Position numbers and translations under genes: made by a program. DNA of 35,307 bases from NCBI GenBank assembly GCA_037447655.1, contig JBBHKE010002950.1, forward strand, positions 126,001-161,307, in the 5' to 3' direction. Positions 1 to 9,158 of this stretch are shown here, piece by piece. The first letter of the stretch is position 1, and each line of letters begins with the position of its first letter. The notes below the pieces were generated by a model. The model saw only the letters and a list, made by a program, of their open reading frames with translations, had not been told where the DNA came from and searched no databases. The stretch comes from Zygnema cylindricum. Lineage: Eukaryota; Streptophyta; Zygnematophyceae; Zygnematales; Zygnemataceae.

Positions 1-557
1 ACAAAGGAAAACGATATTCAAATGTGGGAGCACACCAACATGAATGCCTGGCATTTCATTCAAAGGCACCTCACTTAAGCTTTGGCGACCTCTCATCTTC
101 ATATCTTCAAGGCCGAGGAGTTGTGGATGACTTTAGTGGAGATCTATAGGGCTGGTACCATTCAGGAGCTCTAGGTGGTGAAGCAAAGGTTGGGGAGTTA
201 TACTTACAAAAAAAGGAAGATGTTAGATTACTATAATGATCTCTCTTGCCTTTATATGGAGATGGAGAGTGCCGGATGGACAGGCACAATGAAGATGAAA
301 GTTAACACTCTCATCATGAAGCTGCTTGAGGAGTATGAAAATATAGTGTACCGAGTGCAAAAAATGGATGATAGTTCTTGGAAGTGGAACAATGTGGTCC
401 AAATGATACTCGTACAGGAGATCACCATCGAGATCCGCAGAGGAGGAAAGAGCGTTCAAGCTCTAGCTGCCGGATCACACCGGTGGAGGAGAGATGCGAA
501 GAAGCCAAACAATATCTTCAAAATAGATCAATCTAGAGAACCTATGCCTCCAAAGGG
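1..557 (+). pseudogene. CopA gag remnant (Copia, degenerate)
   Basis: Capsid/gag part of an old Ty1/Copia element whose start lies left of the window. Reading from the first base gives residues that align with the better-kept gag of CopE and CopC: a WEHTNMNAWHFIQRHL segment, then ELWMTLVEIYRAGTI, then KMLDYYNDLS and the basic EIRRGGKS stretch. In-frame stops occur at about 77-79 and 172-174, so it cannot give a full gag. The reading frame runs to about 557 and then passes abruptly into LTR-type sequence, exactly where the sister copies carry their CCHC zinc knuckle. The identity is firm by alignment to the other copies in this window. The non-functional state is seen directly. Confidence 0.85.
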
Positions 558-805
558 TCCCCAGAGAGCTTCTGTACAAAAGGTCAACTTTGACCCTCCA
601 TAACTTACTGCTCAGGGGAGCAAATTCAGAGATTCTTTTTGCTATCGACTCAGGGGAGTCTTGTCTTCACAGGGGTGAAGTTGGTTTGAGTTTTTGTCTG
701 CCAGGGTGGCAGTTATTTTTGCTTAAACACAAAGGGGTCAGGATTATCCTAGAGGCTTCTTGGAAGCTGTCCACTCTGAGGACTTATGGAGGTCTCAGAG
801 TTTCA
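558..805 (+). repeat. LTR 3'-end fragment embedded in CopA gag
   Basis: About 248 bases that match the 3' ends of the CopC, CopE and CopG LTRs (complement of 31573-31830, for instance), starting at CCAGAGAGCTTCTGTAC and ending at GGTCTCAGAGTTTCA. It sits in the same orientation as the element and replaces the zinc-knuckle part of gag. The gag/protease reading resumes right after the LTR terminus (FEEEDGELLLDENLEAKEIP). The fragment lacks the 5' three quarters of the LTR and no target duplication can be seen. It therefore looks like a template-switch or recombination product, not a clean solo LTR. Confidence 0.75.
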
Positions 806-2775
806 CAAGTCTTTTGAGGAAGAGGATGGGGAGCTTCTCCTTGACGAGAATTTGGAGGCGAAGGAGATTCCTCAGAAACAAATGTGTGCTGTTGGAGCCA
901 TTTGAGAAGCTCCAGAGGAACGATGGATCATCGATTCAAGTGCATCCATGCATATGTGCCGTGTTACTCACCTCTTACTAAACTAAGAAAGAACTTTACT
1001 GTAGAAATAGAGTATGCGGATGGGAGAGTAGTTACCACAGATCTAGTGTGCTCGGTAGATGTGAAAGTTTTAGTGGAGGGTGAGACTTCTATACTCACCT
1101 TCTCAGATGTGCTCTACATTCCTGAGCTGAGTAAAAATCTTGTGTCTACATCTGTATTAGATGACAAGGATTTTGATACCTTCAGTAGAAAGGGATTCTT
1201 TACAGCTAAGTACAGTGATAAAGTCTACTTCACAGTAGATAAGGGTATCTAAGGAATGTTTAGGCTTAGCCTGAGTAATGAAAACAAGAATGCTTACTAT
1301 GGTGATGTCCTGAGCTTGATGATCTGGCATAAGTGGTTTGGGCATGTGCATTTTGATACGCTGAGGGGAATGAAGAAGCTGGGTGTTGTAGAAGGCATTC
1401 TGTTTGGGGATACTGAAATGATGGATGATTGTAGTGCCTGTGTCCAAGGTAAGGCTCACTAACTTCCCTTTCCCAAAACTGCCACCTATAGAGGTGGGAA
1501 AGTACTAGATCTGGTCCACACAGATATCTAGAGACCAGCAAGAGTACCTTCGGTTGGGGAGAAGAGGTATATGCTGACAATTACTGATGATTGGTCTAGA
1601 TATTATAGAGTCTACTTCCTGAAAACAAAGTTTGAAACACCAAAGTACTTCAAAGAATACCAAGCCTGGAGTGATAAGTTTTACGGAACCCCCATTAAGA
1701 GAATACGAAGTGATAATAGGGGAGAGTACACCTCAAACCAGTTTGAAGAATACTTAAGAGATGAGGAAGTTCAGCATCAGAAAACTGCACCAAATAGACC
1801 AGAACAAAATGGGGTAGTTAAGAGGTTGAACCGGACTTTAAGAGATAGTGTGTGTAGTATGTTGACAGATAAGAAAATAGGAAGAAGATTTTGGGCAGAA
1901 GCCATGAATTGTGTTAACTACATTAAGAATAGAGTCTTCACTACAATTGTCAAAAGAATGACACCTTATGAGAGATGGGTTGGAAGGAAACCGGATATCT
2001 CTCACTTGAAAGTATTCAGTAGCCAAGTTTACAGTCTTGACACAGATAAGAAAAACTGGAAACTAGATGCTAAAAGAAAACCGAGATATTTTGTGGGATA
2101 CGTTTAGGATGTCAAGGGATATAGAGACTATCACTTAGCTAAACAAGATATCATTATGGTAAAACACCTAGTTGTCATCGATGAAGGGAAGTTATTTGAT
2201 CCTTTGAAATACACTACGAAAATGAGAATTAGTTTTGAGTCCAACATTGAGGATGACTTAGATCTTCCCAAAAAGGACACAAGTGAAAACGTGATTGCAG
2301 ATTCAGGGGAGATCGAAGATGGGGTAGATGTACCGGAATATCCTCATATTTCTACACACTCAGAGGAGAGAGAGAAAGAGGAGCCAAAACCGGTTTTCAT
2401 GGATAGGGGAGCTGATGAGACAGTGCAGAGGAATCCAAGACTTCCCTCCATTCCAGCTTCGGACTTCGAGGGAGGATGGAGGAGCAACAAAAGACTAAAA
2501 GATAAACAGGCTGCTCACAAGGTAACAAAGCTATCTCACCCAGATGAGCCTCAATCATACTCTGAGGCAATGGATAGTTCGGAGAAAGACCGATGGGTCA
2601 GAGCCATAAATGATAAGATGAATTCCATCATAGAAGCGAATACTTGGGAGCTAGTGGATGTCCTCTAGATAGAAAACCTATCGAGTGCAAATGGGTATTT
2701 AAACTGAAGCTGAACCCTGATAATACCATTGAGAGATATAAGGCTCGGTTGGTAGCAAAGGGTTCACCCAAAAAG
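806..2775 (+). pseudogene. CopA pol part 1: protease, integrase, start of RT
   Basis: Continuation of the CopA polyprotein. Domain order: aspartic protease region (WIIDSSASMHMC at about 930-960, DSSA instead of the usual DSGA), GAG-pre-integrase zinc-binding region (WHKWFGHVHF ... CSACVQGKAH, 1325-1460), integrase core (VHTDI near 1515, RSDNRGEYTS near 1705, EQNGVVKRLNRTL near 1805), a variable linker, then the RT start (NTWELVD ... KLKLNPDNTIERYKARLVAKG, 2640-2765). Damage is widespread: stops at 1252, 1460, 1530 and 2105, frameshifts near 960 and 2660, and the integrase motif NGVAER is changed to NGVVKR, so the likely catalytic Glu is Lys. The coding sequence is cut at 2775 by the insertion of CopB and resumes at 8349. 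Confidence 0.88.
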
Positions 2776-3563
2776 TGTTGAATTTTTTGGGCCTCACTCA
2801 TCTTGCAACAATCTAGCTTCACAAAGCAAAAACTCTCTCACAGGTCACTCAAGAATCTTCCGAAGCCACAAAGAATTCACTCACAAAGTAAAAGCACACT
2901 TGCTCAAATTTTCCTCACAAGAAGAATCACTTTATTATCTCCAAGTTCTCTTTACAAGGCTTCACTTATCTTTGTATCTCAACTCACACAGAGTTACAAT
3001 GCTTTCTCACTATAGGGAGTCTTAATATCTCTTCAACTATGGTCACAACCAATTCTCCAATTGTATTGATTTTGTCTACTTCTCCTACTTCATATATACT
3101 CTTTTCTACTCTACCCTTCTAGACATTCTAGACATTTCTAGCTCTAACTTATTGACAAGTGTCCTTCTCGTGGCTCTCCACGTCACAAGAACCTACTAGA
3201 CATGTCCCCGAAACTCGTGGCTCTCCACGTCACAAGAACCTACTAGACATGTCCCCGAAACTCCAAGGAAACACTTAGGAACCACCTAGGAAAAGTCCAT
3301 ACCGTTTCCTGTGGAACCTTCTAGAAGCTTCTGCTTTGCACGCCTGTAACGTTTGATCTACGTATCCAAATCTTGCTCATTATAGCTCGTTCGAAAGATC
3401 TTTCTCTGTAAATAAAGATCGTCTGGTCGCGTGCTCGATTTAACCATTTAACAAGAAAGTTATTCCACTTTGCACTTCTGCACTGTGCTTCTCCATTGCG
3501 CCACTGCGCTCTCTCCCTTTAATGCACTATCTTCTGAACTAACTTAGGATTACTTTCTCAACA
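2776..3563 (-). repeat. CopB 3' LTR
   Basis: 788 bp, plus-strand ends TGTTGAATTT and CTCAACA. Contains an internal 47-bp direct tandem repeat (3169-3215 and 3216-3262). Each unit begins with the hairpin CGTGG-CTCT-CCACG followed by TCA, which creates an ACGTCA bZIP-type motif. The same tandem repeat is in the other LTR, so it predates this insertion. Confidence 0.95.
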
Positions 3564-3575
3564 CCCCCTCTTAAT
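3564..3575 (-). other. CopB polypurine tract
   Basis: In sense direction TTAAGAGGGGG directly precedes the TGTTGAG start of the 3' LTR. This is the normal position and composition of the plus-strand primer (PPT) in LTR retrotransposons. Confidence 0.85.
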
Positions 3576-3586
3576 CATTAGTTAGT

Positions 3587-5386
3587 TCAATGATGACTTA
3601 CAAGTCCAAATAACTCATTACACAAATTTACTTTCTCTCTTGAGATTGCCTTTGTCAAACTATCCGCCGCTTGCATGCTCGTATGCACATACTCAAATTT
3701 TATCTCTTTACTTTCAACATATTCTCTAACAAAATGAAATTGAATGTCAATATGCTTTGTGCGAGCATGATAAACGGGATTTTTCATGAGAGCAATACTT
3801 CCTTGATTATCCGAGTATATCACCGTTGTTCCTTGCTCGAATCCCGCCTCTTTAAAGAACGCCCTTAACCATATGGCTTCCTTCGTAGCGTGTGTTGCTG
3901 CCATATATTCGGCTTCCGTGCTCGATAGGGCAACCGTCCTTTGTCTTCGGGAGCTCCAACTTATTGCTGCGCCTCCGCATGTAAAAACATATCCGGTCGT
4001 GCTTCGCCGTGTGTCTTCGTCGCCTCCCCAATCTGAGTCGACATATCCGGTGAATTCTACGGATTCTCCTCTCTTGAATTTTAAACCGAAATTCACCGTT
4101 CCTTTGAGGTAACGCAAAATTCTTTTCACGGCTTGCCAATGTATAATTCCCGGATTCTCCATGAATTGGGAAACACTCCCAACCGCCGCAGCCAAATCCG
4201 GTCTCGTTGCTACCATCAAATACATCAAGCTCCCGACCGCTTCTCGATACGGTACTTCCTTCATTTGCTCCCTTTCGTCCTCGTTCGTTGGACACATATT
4301 TTTCGTGAGCTTCAGCCCCGTGTCCATTGGTGTGCTCACCGGCTTGCAATTCTCCATATTAAATCGCTTGAGGACTTCTCTCGCGTACTTCTCTTGGTGC
4401 ATGGTCACCTCGCCTTTCTCTTTATCAATATCCACTTTAATTCCCAACAAATAATTAGTTTCTCCTAAATCACTCATTTCAAACTTACTTTTGAGAAACC
4501 TTTTAACTTTCAAAATTTCATCATCGAGATAACCAAAGATGTTCACATCATCCACATAGATAGACACAATTGTGAGAGATTTTCCTACTCCACGCTTATA
4601 CACCGCTCTATCCGTCTCAAATCTCTCAAAGCCTTCCTTTTTCATTTCACCGTCGATACGGTGATTCCAACACCGTGGTCCTTGTTTAAGACCATAGAGA
4701 GGCTTCTTTAACTTGCACACAAGGTCCTCCTCTCCCTTCTTCACCATGCCTTCCGGTTGCTCCATATAAATTTCCTCGTCAAGCTCTCCATTGAGGAACG
4801 CCGTCTTCACGTCCATTTGATGCATCTTCATGCCCTCCAATGCGGCAATCGCGACCAAACTCCTTAAGCTTGAAAATTTCACAACCGGTGCAAAAGTTTC
4901 ATTGTAGTCAATCCCCTCCTTTTGGGAATATCCCTTCGCGACTAAACGGGCTTTGTAACGCTCCACGGTCCCGTCCGCCTTCCTCTTAATTTTGTAGACC
5001 CATTTGCAACCGACAATATTTTTCCCCTCCGGTCTTGGGACGAGTTCCCACGTGTCATTGTCATAGAGACTCCTCATTTCGTCGTCCATAGCCGCCCTCC
5101 ATTTTTGTGCTTCGGCACACGTAATCGCCTCTTGAAAACTCTGCGGCTCCTCCTCTTCCGTAAGAAAACAATATGCAAATCCGGCAAATTCCTCATTCAC
5201 ACCACCAAGTCTCGTAGCGGTTAATCTCTTTGGTGTTGTTCTCACTCTTCCGGATCTCCTCGGTGCCTGCGGGCTTGTTTCCGGAGTTGAATTTGCCTCA
5301 TCCGTCTCGGGTGGAGTGCTAGTCGAACTCGAAGGACTTGCTTCTTCTTCCACCTCCACCTCCTCTTCATGCTCCTTAATTTCCAT
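3587..5386 (-). CDS. CopB polyprotein, C-terminal part: RT and RNase H
   Basis: About 600 codons covering the end of the linker, reverse transcriptase and RNase H of CopB. Visible motifs in order: acidic/Ser-rich linker, RRSGRVRTTPKRLT, RT start (TWELVPRPEGKNIVGCKWVYK), KARLVAKGYSQKEGIDY, MDVKTAFLNGELDEEIYM, YGLKQGPRCW (family usually QAPRAW), the catalytic IYVDD at plus-strand about 4547-4565, then RNase H with YVDSDWGGD, SSTEAEYMA and YSDNQGSIAL carrying the acidic catalytic residues. It ends in LFGLVSHH and a stop. The first Met here is not a real start. The frame is open further upstream to about 5450, where it would join the gag-integrase frame but for a one-base loss. In the cell it would make cDNA in the virus-like particle. 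Confidence 0.93.
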   Translation of the reverse strand: MEIKEHEEEVEVEEEASPSSSTSTPPETDEANSTPETSPQAPRRSGRVRTTPKRLTATRLGGVNEEFAGFAYCFLTEEEEPQSFQEAITCAEAQKWRAAMDDEMRSLYDNDTWELVPRPEGKNIVGCKWVYKIKRKADGTVERYKARLVAKGYSQKEGIDYNETFAPVVKFSSLRSLVAIAALEGMKMHQMDVKTAFLNGELDEEIYMEQPEGMVKKGEEDLVCKLKKPLYGLKQGPRCWNHRIDGEMKKEGFERFETDRAVYKRGVGKSLTIVSIYVDDVNIFGYLDDEILKVKRFLKSKFEMSDLGETNYLLGIKVDIDKEKGEVTMHQEKYAREVLKRFNMENCKPVSTPMDTGLKLTKNMCPTNEDEREQMKEVPYREAVGSLMYLMVATRPDLAAAVGSVSQFMENPGIIHWQAVKRILRYLKGTVNFGLKFKRGESVEFTGYVDSDWGGDEDTRRSTTGYVFTCGGAAISWSSRRQRTVALSSTEAEYMAATHATKEAIWLRAFFKEAGFEQGTTVIYSDNQGSIALMKNPVYHARTKHIDIQFHFVREYVESKEIKFEYVHTSMQAADSLTKAISREKVNLCNELFGLVSHH

Positions 5387-7533
5387 ATCCTCAAATGACT
5401 CCTCTTTAGCCTCTTGTTTTTCATGGACAATAACATCTCGGCTTGATACGACCTTTTGCTTTTTCGTTCCCAGACGCGATACGCCTTTCTCGCCGCATCA
5501 TATCCAACGAAAACTCCCGTCCAACTTTTCTTATCAAACTTCTTTCGCTTTTGTGAAGGAATAAATACGCTCGCTTTGCATCCGAACACTCGCAAGTGTT
5601 GCACACTCGGCTTGTAGCCACTCCATGCCTCCTCGGGGGTAACGTCTTCTAAGTTTGCGCTTGGTGACCGATTCTTAACATGCACGGTGCAATAAATCGC
5701 CTCGGCCCAAAATGACTTGTCGAGGTCCGCCGAGTGGACCATAGCTCGTGCACCCTCCACCAACGTTCGGCTTAATCTTTCGGCCACTCCGTTTTGTTGC
5801 GGGCTATAAGGGGTAGTAAATTCTTGCCGAATTCCCTCCTTCTTACAAAACGACTTAAAAACTCCTGAGGTGTATTCTCCGCCGTTGTCGGATCGTAGCG
5901 CCTTCACCTTCTTTTTGGAATATTTCTCGGCTTCGGCCTTAAACTCCTTAAACTTCTCGAGAGCTTCCCGTTTCTCCCTCATGAAGTAAATCCACACTTT
6001 CCTCGTACAATCGTCCGTGAAAGTGATGAAATATTTACTCCCTCCAAGACTCCTCGGGTGCGGTCCACTTATGTCCGTGTGGACAAGCTCAAGCTTCTCC
6101 CGAGTTCTTCTCTCCTCCGTGCGTTTAAACGGCTCTCTATGTTGTTTCCCCTCCAAACAACCGTCACACACCCCCGTTAGAGTTCCACTAACTCCTTCAA
6201 GCCCCTTCACCATTTTCTTCCCAATTAACTTCTTTAAGTTGGCCTCTCCTAAATGCGCAAACCTTTTATGCCATAAACTAAAGGACTTTAACTCACTTGA
6301 ATTTCCCTCGGCAATAAATGATCCCCCTCTCACTCTTGGTATCCTTACTCTTAACTTAAATAAATTCCCTTCCGCTATTCCTTCACCTTTTACTCTACCC
6401 GTGCTCTCTTCAATAATCTCACACTTATACTTCTCTTTAAATACAACTCTATGTCCAAACTTCACGGCATGGATCCAACTAAATAAATTCTTCTTTAATT
6501 GCGGAGTATAAAACACATTTTTCAAAGTGACTCGGTTTACACCTCTACCCGTGGGTAAATCTACTCTCACATCACCCTCCATATTTACCTCTAAAGACTC
6601 ATTATTAGCAACAATAATTCTTTTTGGTGTATCCAATTTAGTGAGAGTTACAAACAACGACTTTTCATTACACATATGATGCGTTGCTCCCGAGTCTACA
6701 ATCCAATCACTTGAACTTCCCTTCTTCTCCACGAGATTTGCTTGTTGAAGTTCCACGGTCATCGCGTTGCCTTTCTTGTGTTTGCACTCATACGCTCGAT
6801 GACCCTCCTTTCCGCAATTGTAGCATGTCGTTGAGCTCCCTCCCTTCGGCCTCTCATTTGCCTTCTTCGATAGTCGGCAATTCTTCGCCATGTGACCCGC
6901 TTTGCCGCAATTGTAGCACTTCCTCATAGTAGTGCTCTTGCGTCCTTTTGTGAAAAGCGCCGAATCTCCCGACTCCTCACTTTCTCCATGCTTGAGGTCG
7001 AGCTCCTCTTGTAGTAGCCGACTTACGACGTACTCCAACTTTAACTTCTCTTGTGATTTTAACGCCGTCACGAGCATTTTATATTCACTTGGGAGGCTCC
7101 TCAATAACGTAAGCACGAGGTCTTCTTCGTCTTGTTTCTTTCCGACCGCCGTTAGTTGCTCCGCAAGCTCCTTAAGTCGATTCACGTGCGTTTGAATCGA
7201 GTCCGTCTCCTTCATCTTAAAGGTGGCAAGTTTCTCCTTTAATTGCAACACATTTGCCGTTCCACTATCTTCATACACCTTGAGCAAGGTGTCCCACATC
7301 CCCTTTGCCGAATCGCATCCTAAAATGTGGGATACTTGAGTGTCGTCAAGACTCAACAAAATGTAACCTTTGGCCTCTTCCTCCTTTCCTTGCCACACCA
7401 CAAGCTCGTCTTGTGCCGCCGGTGCCGGGTCGGTTCCATCAACGTGTCCCCATAGTTTCTTCATCTTGAGCACTTGCTTAATTTTCGCTTTCCATATGTG
7501 GAAATTTGCTCCAGCAAACTTGGAGAACTTCAT
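5242..7533 (-). CDS. CopB polyprotein, N-terminal part: gag, protease, integrase
   Basis: The start is placed at the Met at 7533, just after the PBS; the longer open frame upstream reads through the LTR. Gag begins MKFSKFAGANFHIWKAKI. Two CCHC knuckles follow (CYNCGKAGHMAKNC near residue 205 and CYNCGKEGHRAYEC near 235), then protease with WIVDSGATHHM near residue 277, the integrase HHCC region (LWHKRFAHLG ... CDGCLEGKQH) and integrase core (HTDISGP, LRSDNGGEYTS, PQQNGVAER: D, D and E all kept). The family frame ends at about 5452. After that the open frame to 5242 is out of phase, because one base is missing in the A/G run at 5452-5457. In the +1 frame the protein continues VVSSRDVIVHEKQEAKEE and joins the RT-RNaseH frame. 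Apart from this lesion the roughly 1300-residue Copia polyprotein is open. Confidence 0.93.
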   Translation of the reverse strand: MKFSKFAGANFHIWKAKIKQVLKMKKLWGHVDGTDPAPAAQDELVVWQGKEEEAKGYILLSLDDTQVSHILGCDSAKGMWDTLLKVYEDSGTANVLQLKEKLATFKMKETDSIQTHVNRLKELAEQLTAVGKKQDEEDLVLTLLRSLPSEYKMLVTALKSQEKLKLEYVVSRLLQEELDLKHGESEESGDSALFTKGRKSTTMRKCYNCGKAGHMAKNCRLSKKANERPKGGSSTTCYNCGKEGHRAYECKHKKGNAMTVELQQANLVEKKGSSSDWIVDSGATHHMCNEKSLFVTLTKLDTPKRIIVANNESLEVNMEGDVRVDLPTGRGVNRVTLKNVFYTPQLKKNLFSWIHAVKFGHRVVFKEKYKCEIIEESTGRVKGEGIAEGNLFKLRVRIPRVRGGSFIAEGNSSELKSFSLWHKRFAHLGEANLKKLIGKKMVKGLEGVSGTLTGVCDGCLEGKQHREPFKRTEERRTREKLELVHTDISGPHPRSLGGSKYFITFTDDCTRKVWIYFMREKREALEKFKEFKAEAEKYSKKKVKALRSDNGGEYTSGVFKSFCKKEGIRQEFTTPYSPQQNGVAERLSRTLVEGARAMVHSADLDKSFWAEAIYCTVHVKNRSPSANLEDVTPEEAWSGYKPSVQHLRVFGCKASVFIPSQKRKKFDKKSWTGVFVGYDAARKAYRVWERKSKRSYQAEMLLSMKNKRLKRSHLRIWKLRSMKRRWRWKKKQVLRVRLALHPRRMRQIQLRKQARRHRGDPEE

Positions 7534-7543
7534 GGCTTCGTTT

Positions 7544-7555
7544 GCTCCGATACCA
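7544..7555 (-). other. CopB primer-binding site (tRNA-iMet 3' end)
   Basis: Sense sequence TGGTATCGGAGC begins directly at the 5' LTR terminus. It matches the usual plant Copia PBS TGGTATCAGAGC, complementary to the 3' end of initiator tRNA-Met, with one A-to-G difference. Confidence 0.9.
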
Positions 7556-8343
7556 TGTTGAATTTTGTGGGCCTCACTCATCTTGCAACAATCTAGCTTC
7601 ACAAAGCAAAAACTCTCTCACAGGTCACTCAAGAATCTTCCGAAGCCACAAAGAATTCACTCACAAAGTAAAAGCACACTTGCTCAAATTTTCCTCACAA
7701 GAAGAATCACTTTATTATCTCCAAGTTCTCTTTACAAGGCTTCACTTATCTTTGTATCTCAACTCACACAGAGTTACAATGCTTTCTCACTATAGGGAGT
7801 CTTACTATCTCTTCAACTATGGTCACAACCAATTCTCCAATTGTATTGATTTTGTCTACTTCTCCTACTTCATATATACTCTTTTCTACTCTACCCTTCT
7901 AGACATTCTAGACATTTCTAGCTCTAACTTATTGACAAGTGTCCTTCTTGTGGCTCTCCACGTCACAAGAACCTACTAGACATGTCCCCGAAACTCGTGG
8001 CTCTCCACGTCACAAGAACCTACTAGACATGTCCCCGAAACTCCAAGGAAACACTTAGGAACCACCTCGGAAAAGTCCATACCGTTTCCTGTGGAACCTT
8101 CTAGAAGCTTCTGCTTTGCACGCCTGTAACGTTTGATCTACGTATCCAAATCTTACTCATTATAGCTCGTTCGAAAGATCTTTATCTGTAGATAAAGATC
8201 GTCTGGTCGTGTGCTCGATTTAACCATTTAACAAGAAAGTTATTCCACTTTGCACTTCTGCACTGTGCTTCTCCATTGCGCCACTGCGCTCTCTCCCTTT
8301 AATGCACTATCTTCTGAACTAACTTAGGATTACTTTCTCAACA
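7556..8343 (-). repeat. CopB 5' LTR
   Basis: 788 bp, same ends and length as the 3' LTR and about 99 percent identical by hand comparison. It carries the same 47-bp tandem duplication at 7949-7995 and 7996-8042. It would supply promoter and transcript start for CopB on the minus strand. A specific TATA box was not assigned with confidence. Confidence 0.95.
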
Positions 8344-8348
8344 AAAAG

Positions 8349-9158
8349 AAGGGATAGATTATCAGGAGACTTTTGCTCCTGTGGTTTCGTTCCTATCTGT
8401 AAGGATTCTCCTTAGTCTAGCAGTAGCGGAAGACATAGAAATTCACCAGATGGATATCAAGACCGCCTTCCTCAACGGTGAACTAGAGGAAGAAATCTTC
8501 ATGCGGTAGCCAAATGGCTGTGTAGAGGAAGGAGAGGAGAGCAAAGTCAGCAGGCTCATAAAGTCTTTATATGGACTAAAGCAAGCTTTAGACAATGGAA
8601 CAAGAAACTATATGAGTTTCTCACCGGTCTGGGATATATTAGGATCAGTTCTGACCATTCTATTTATATCTTTGAGGATGAGAATGGTGTGATTTTTATT
8701 GCAATTTATGTAGATGATTTGCTGATGTTAAGTAAGTCTATTGATAAGATCAATAAGTTAAAGAAAGATCTTAGGAGCAAATTTGACATGAAGGATTTAG
8801 GGGCGGCTAAATATATTTTGGGAATTCAAATGGAAAGAGATAGGGGGAAGAGGCTAATCAGACTTACTTAGAAAGAAGCTATCGGAAATATGCTTGAGAA
8901 ATTTCAGATGGAAAAGGCAAACAGTTGTACCACTCCCATGGACTTGAAGAACGTAAGTGATGGGAGTGTAGAAGGAGGAGTGTTGATAGTAGATGTTTAG
9001 ATGAGTTCAAAAGAGAGATTGTTTATGAAGTCTATTCGGTATAGAGAAGTTGTAGGAAGCTTGATTTACTTTATGAATTGTACTACACCAGACATAGCAG
9101 CAGCAGTTGGAGACCTCAGTAGGAGTCTTAATGATCCTAGGAAGAGAGACTAGGAGGC
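8349..9158 (+). pseudogene. CopA pol part 2: reverse transcriptase
   Basis: RT of CopA resumes after CopB. It reads EGIDYQETFAPVV, MDIKTAFLNGELEEEIFM, SLYGLKQA, a frameshift near 8585, then QWNKKLYEFL and the catalytic IAIYVDDLLM at about 8696-8725, followed by GAAKYILGIQMERDRGKR. Stops occur near 8508 and 8871 and around 8998 and 9152. The frame ends at D-stop-EA, where the insertion at 9159 splits the DWEAAKRVLRYL motif seen in CopE. Confidence 0.87.

Larger units (their letters stand above)
2776..8343 (-). mobile_element. CopB: nearly intact young Ty1/Copia retrotransposon
   Basis: Complete LTR retrotransposon on the minus strand, 5568 bp, with two 788-bp LTRs (2776-3563 and 7556-8343). 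It is flanked by a perfect 5-bp target duplication AAAAG (2771-2775 and 8344-8348). The LTRs have TGTTG...CAACA ends. Order in sense direction: 5' LTR, PBS, gag, CCHC knuckles, protease, integrase, RT, RNaseH, polypurine tract, 3' LTR. Integrase before RT defines Copia. It was inserted into the RT of CopA between the codons for TQK and KEGIDY; the filled site is otherwise continuous. A hand count of LTR differences gives about 8 in 788, roughly 1 percent, so insertion was recent compared with the other elements here. Confidence 0.96.

Noticed and set aside
3852-4349. 165-codon minus-strand frame overlapping CopB RT/RNaseH
   Set aside because: Alternative frame of the same strand over a domain that is clearly coded in the other frame (YVDSDWGGD, TEAEYM).
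6017-6511. 164-codon plus-strand frame opposite CopB integrase
   Set aside because: Antisense shadow of the gag-integrase frame; no independent motif.
7534-7602. Upstream Met for CopB gag within the LTR (MKLDCCKMSEAHKIQHG...)
   Set aside because: It reads through the LTR end and the primer-binding site. The same LTR frame appears by chance next to CopA (2628-2822). The Met at 7533 directly after the PBS fits the family better.
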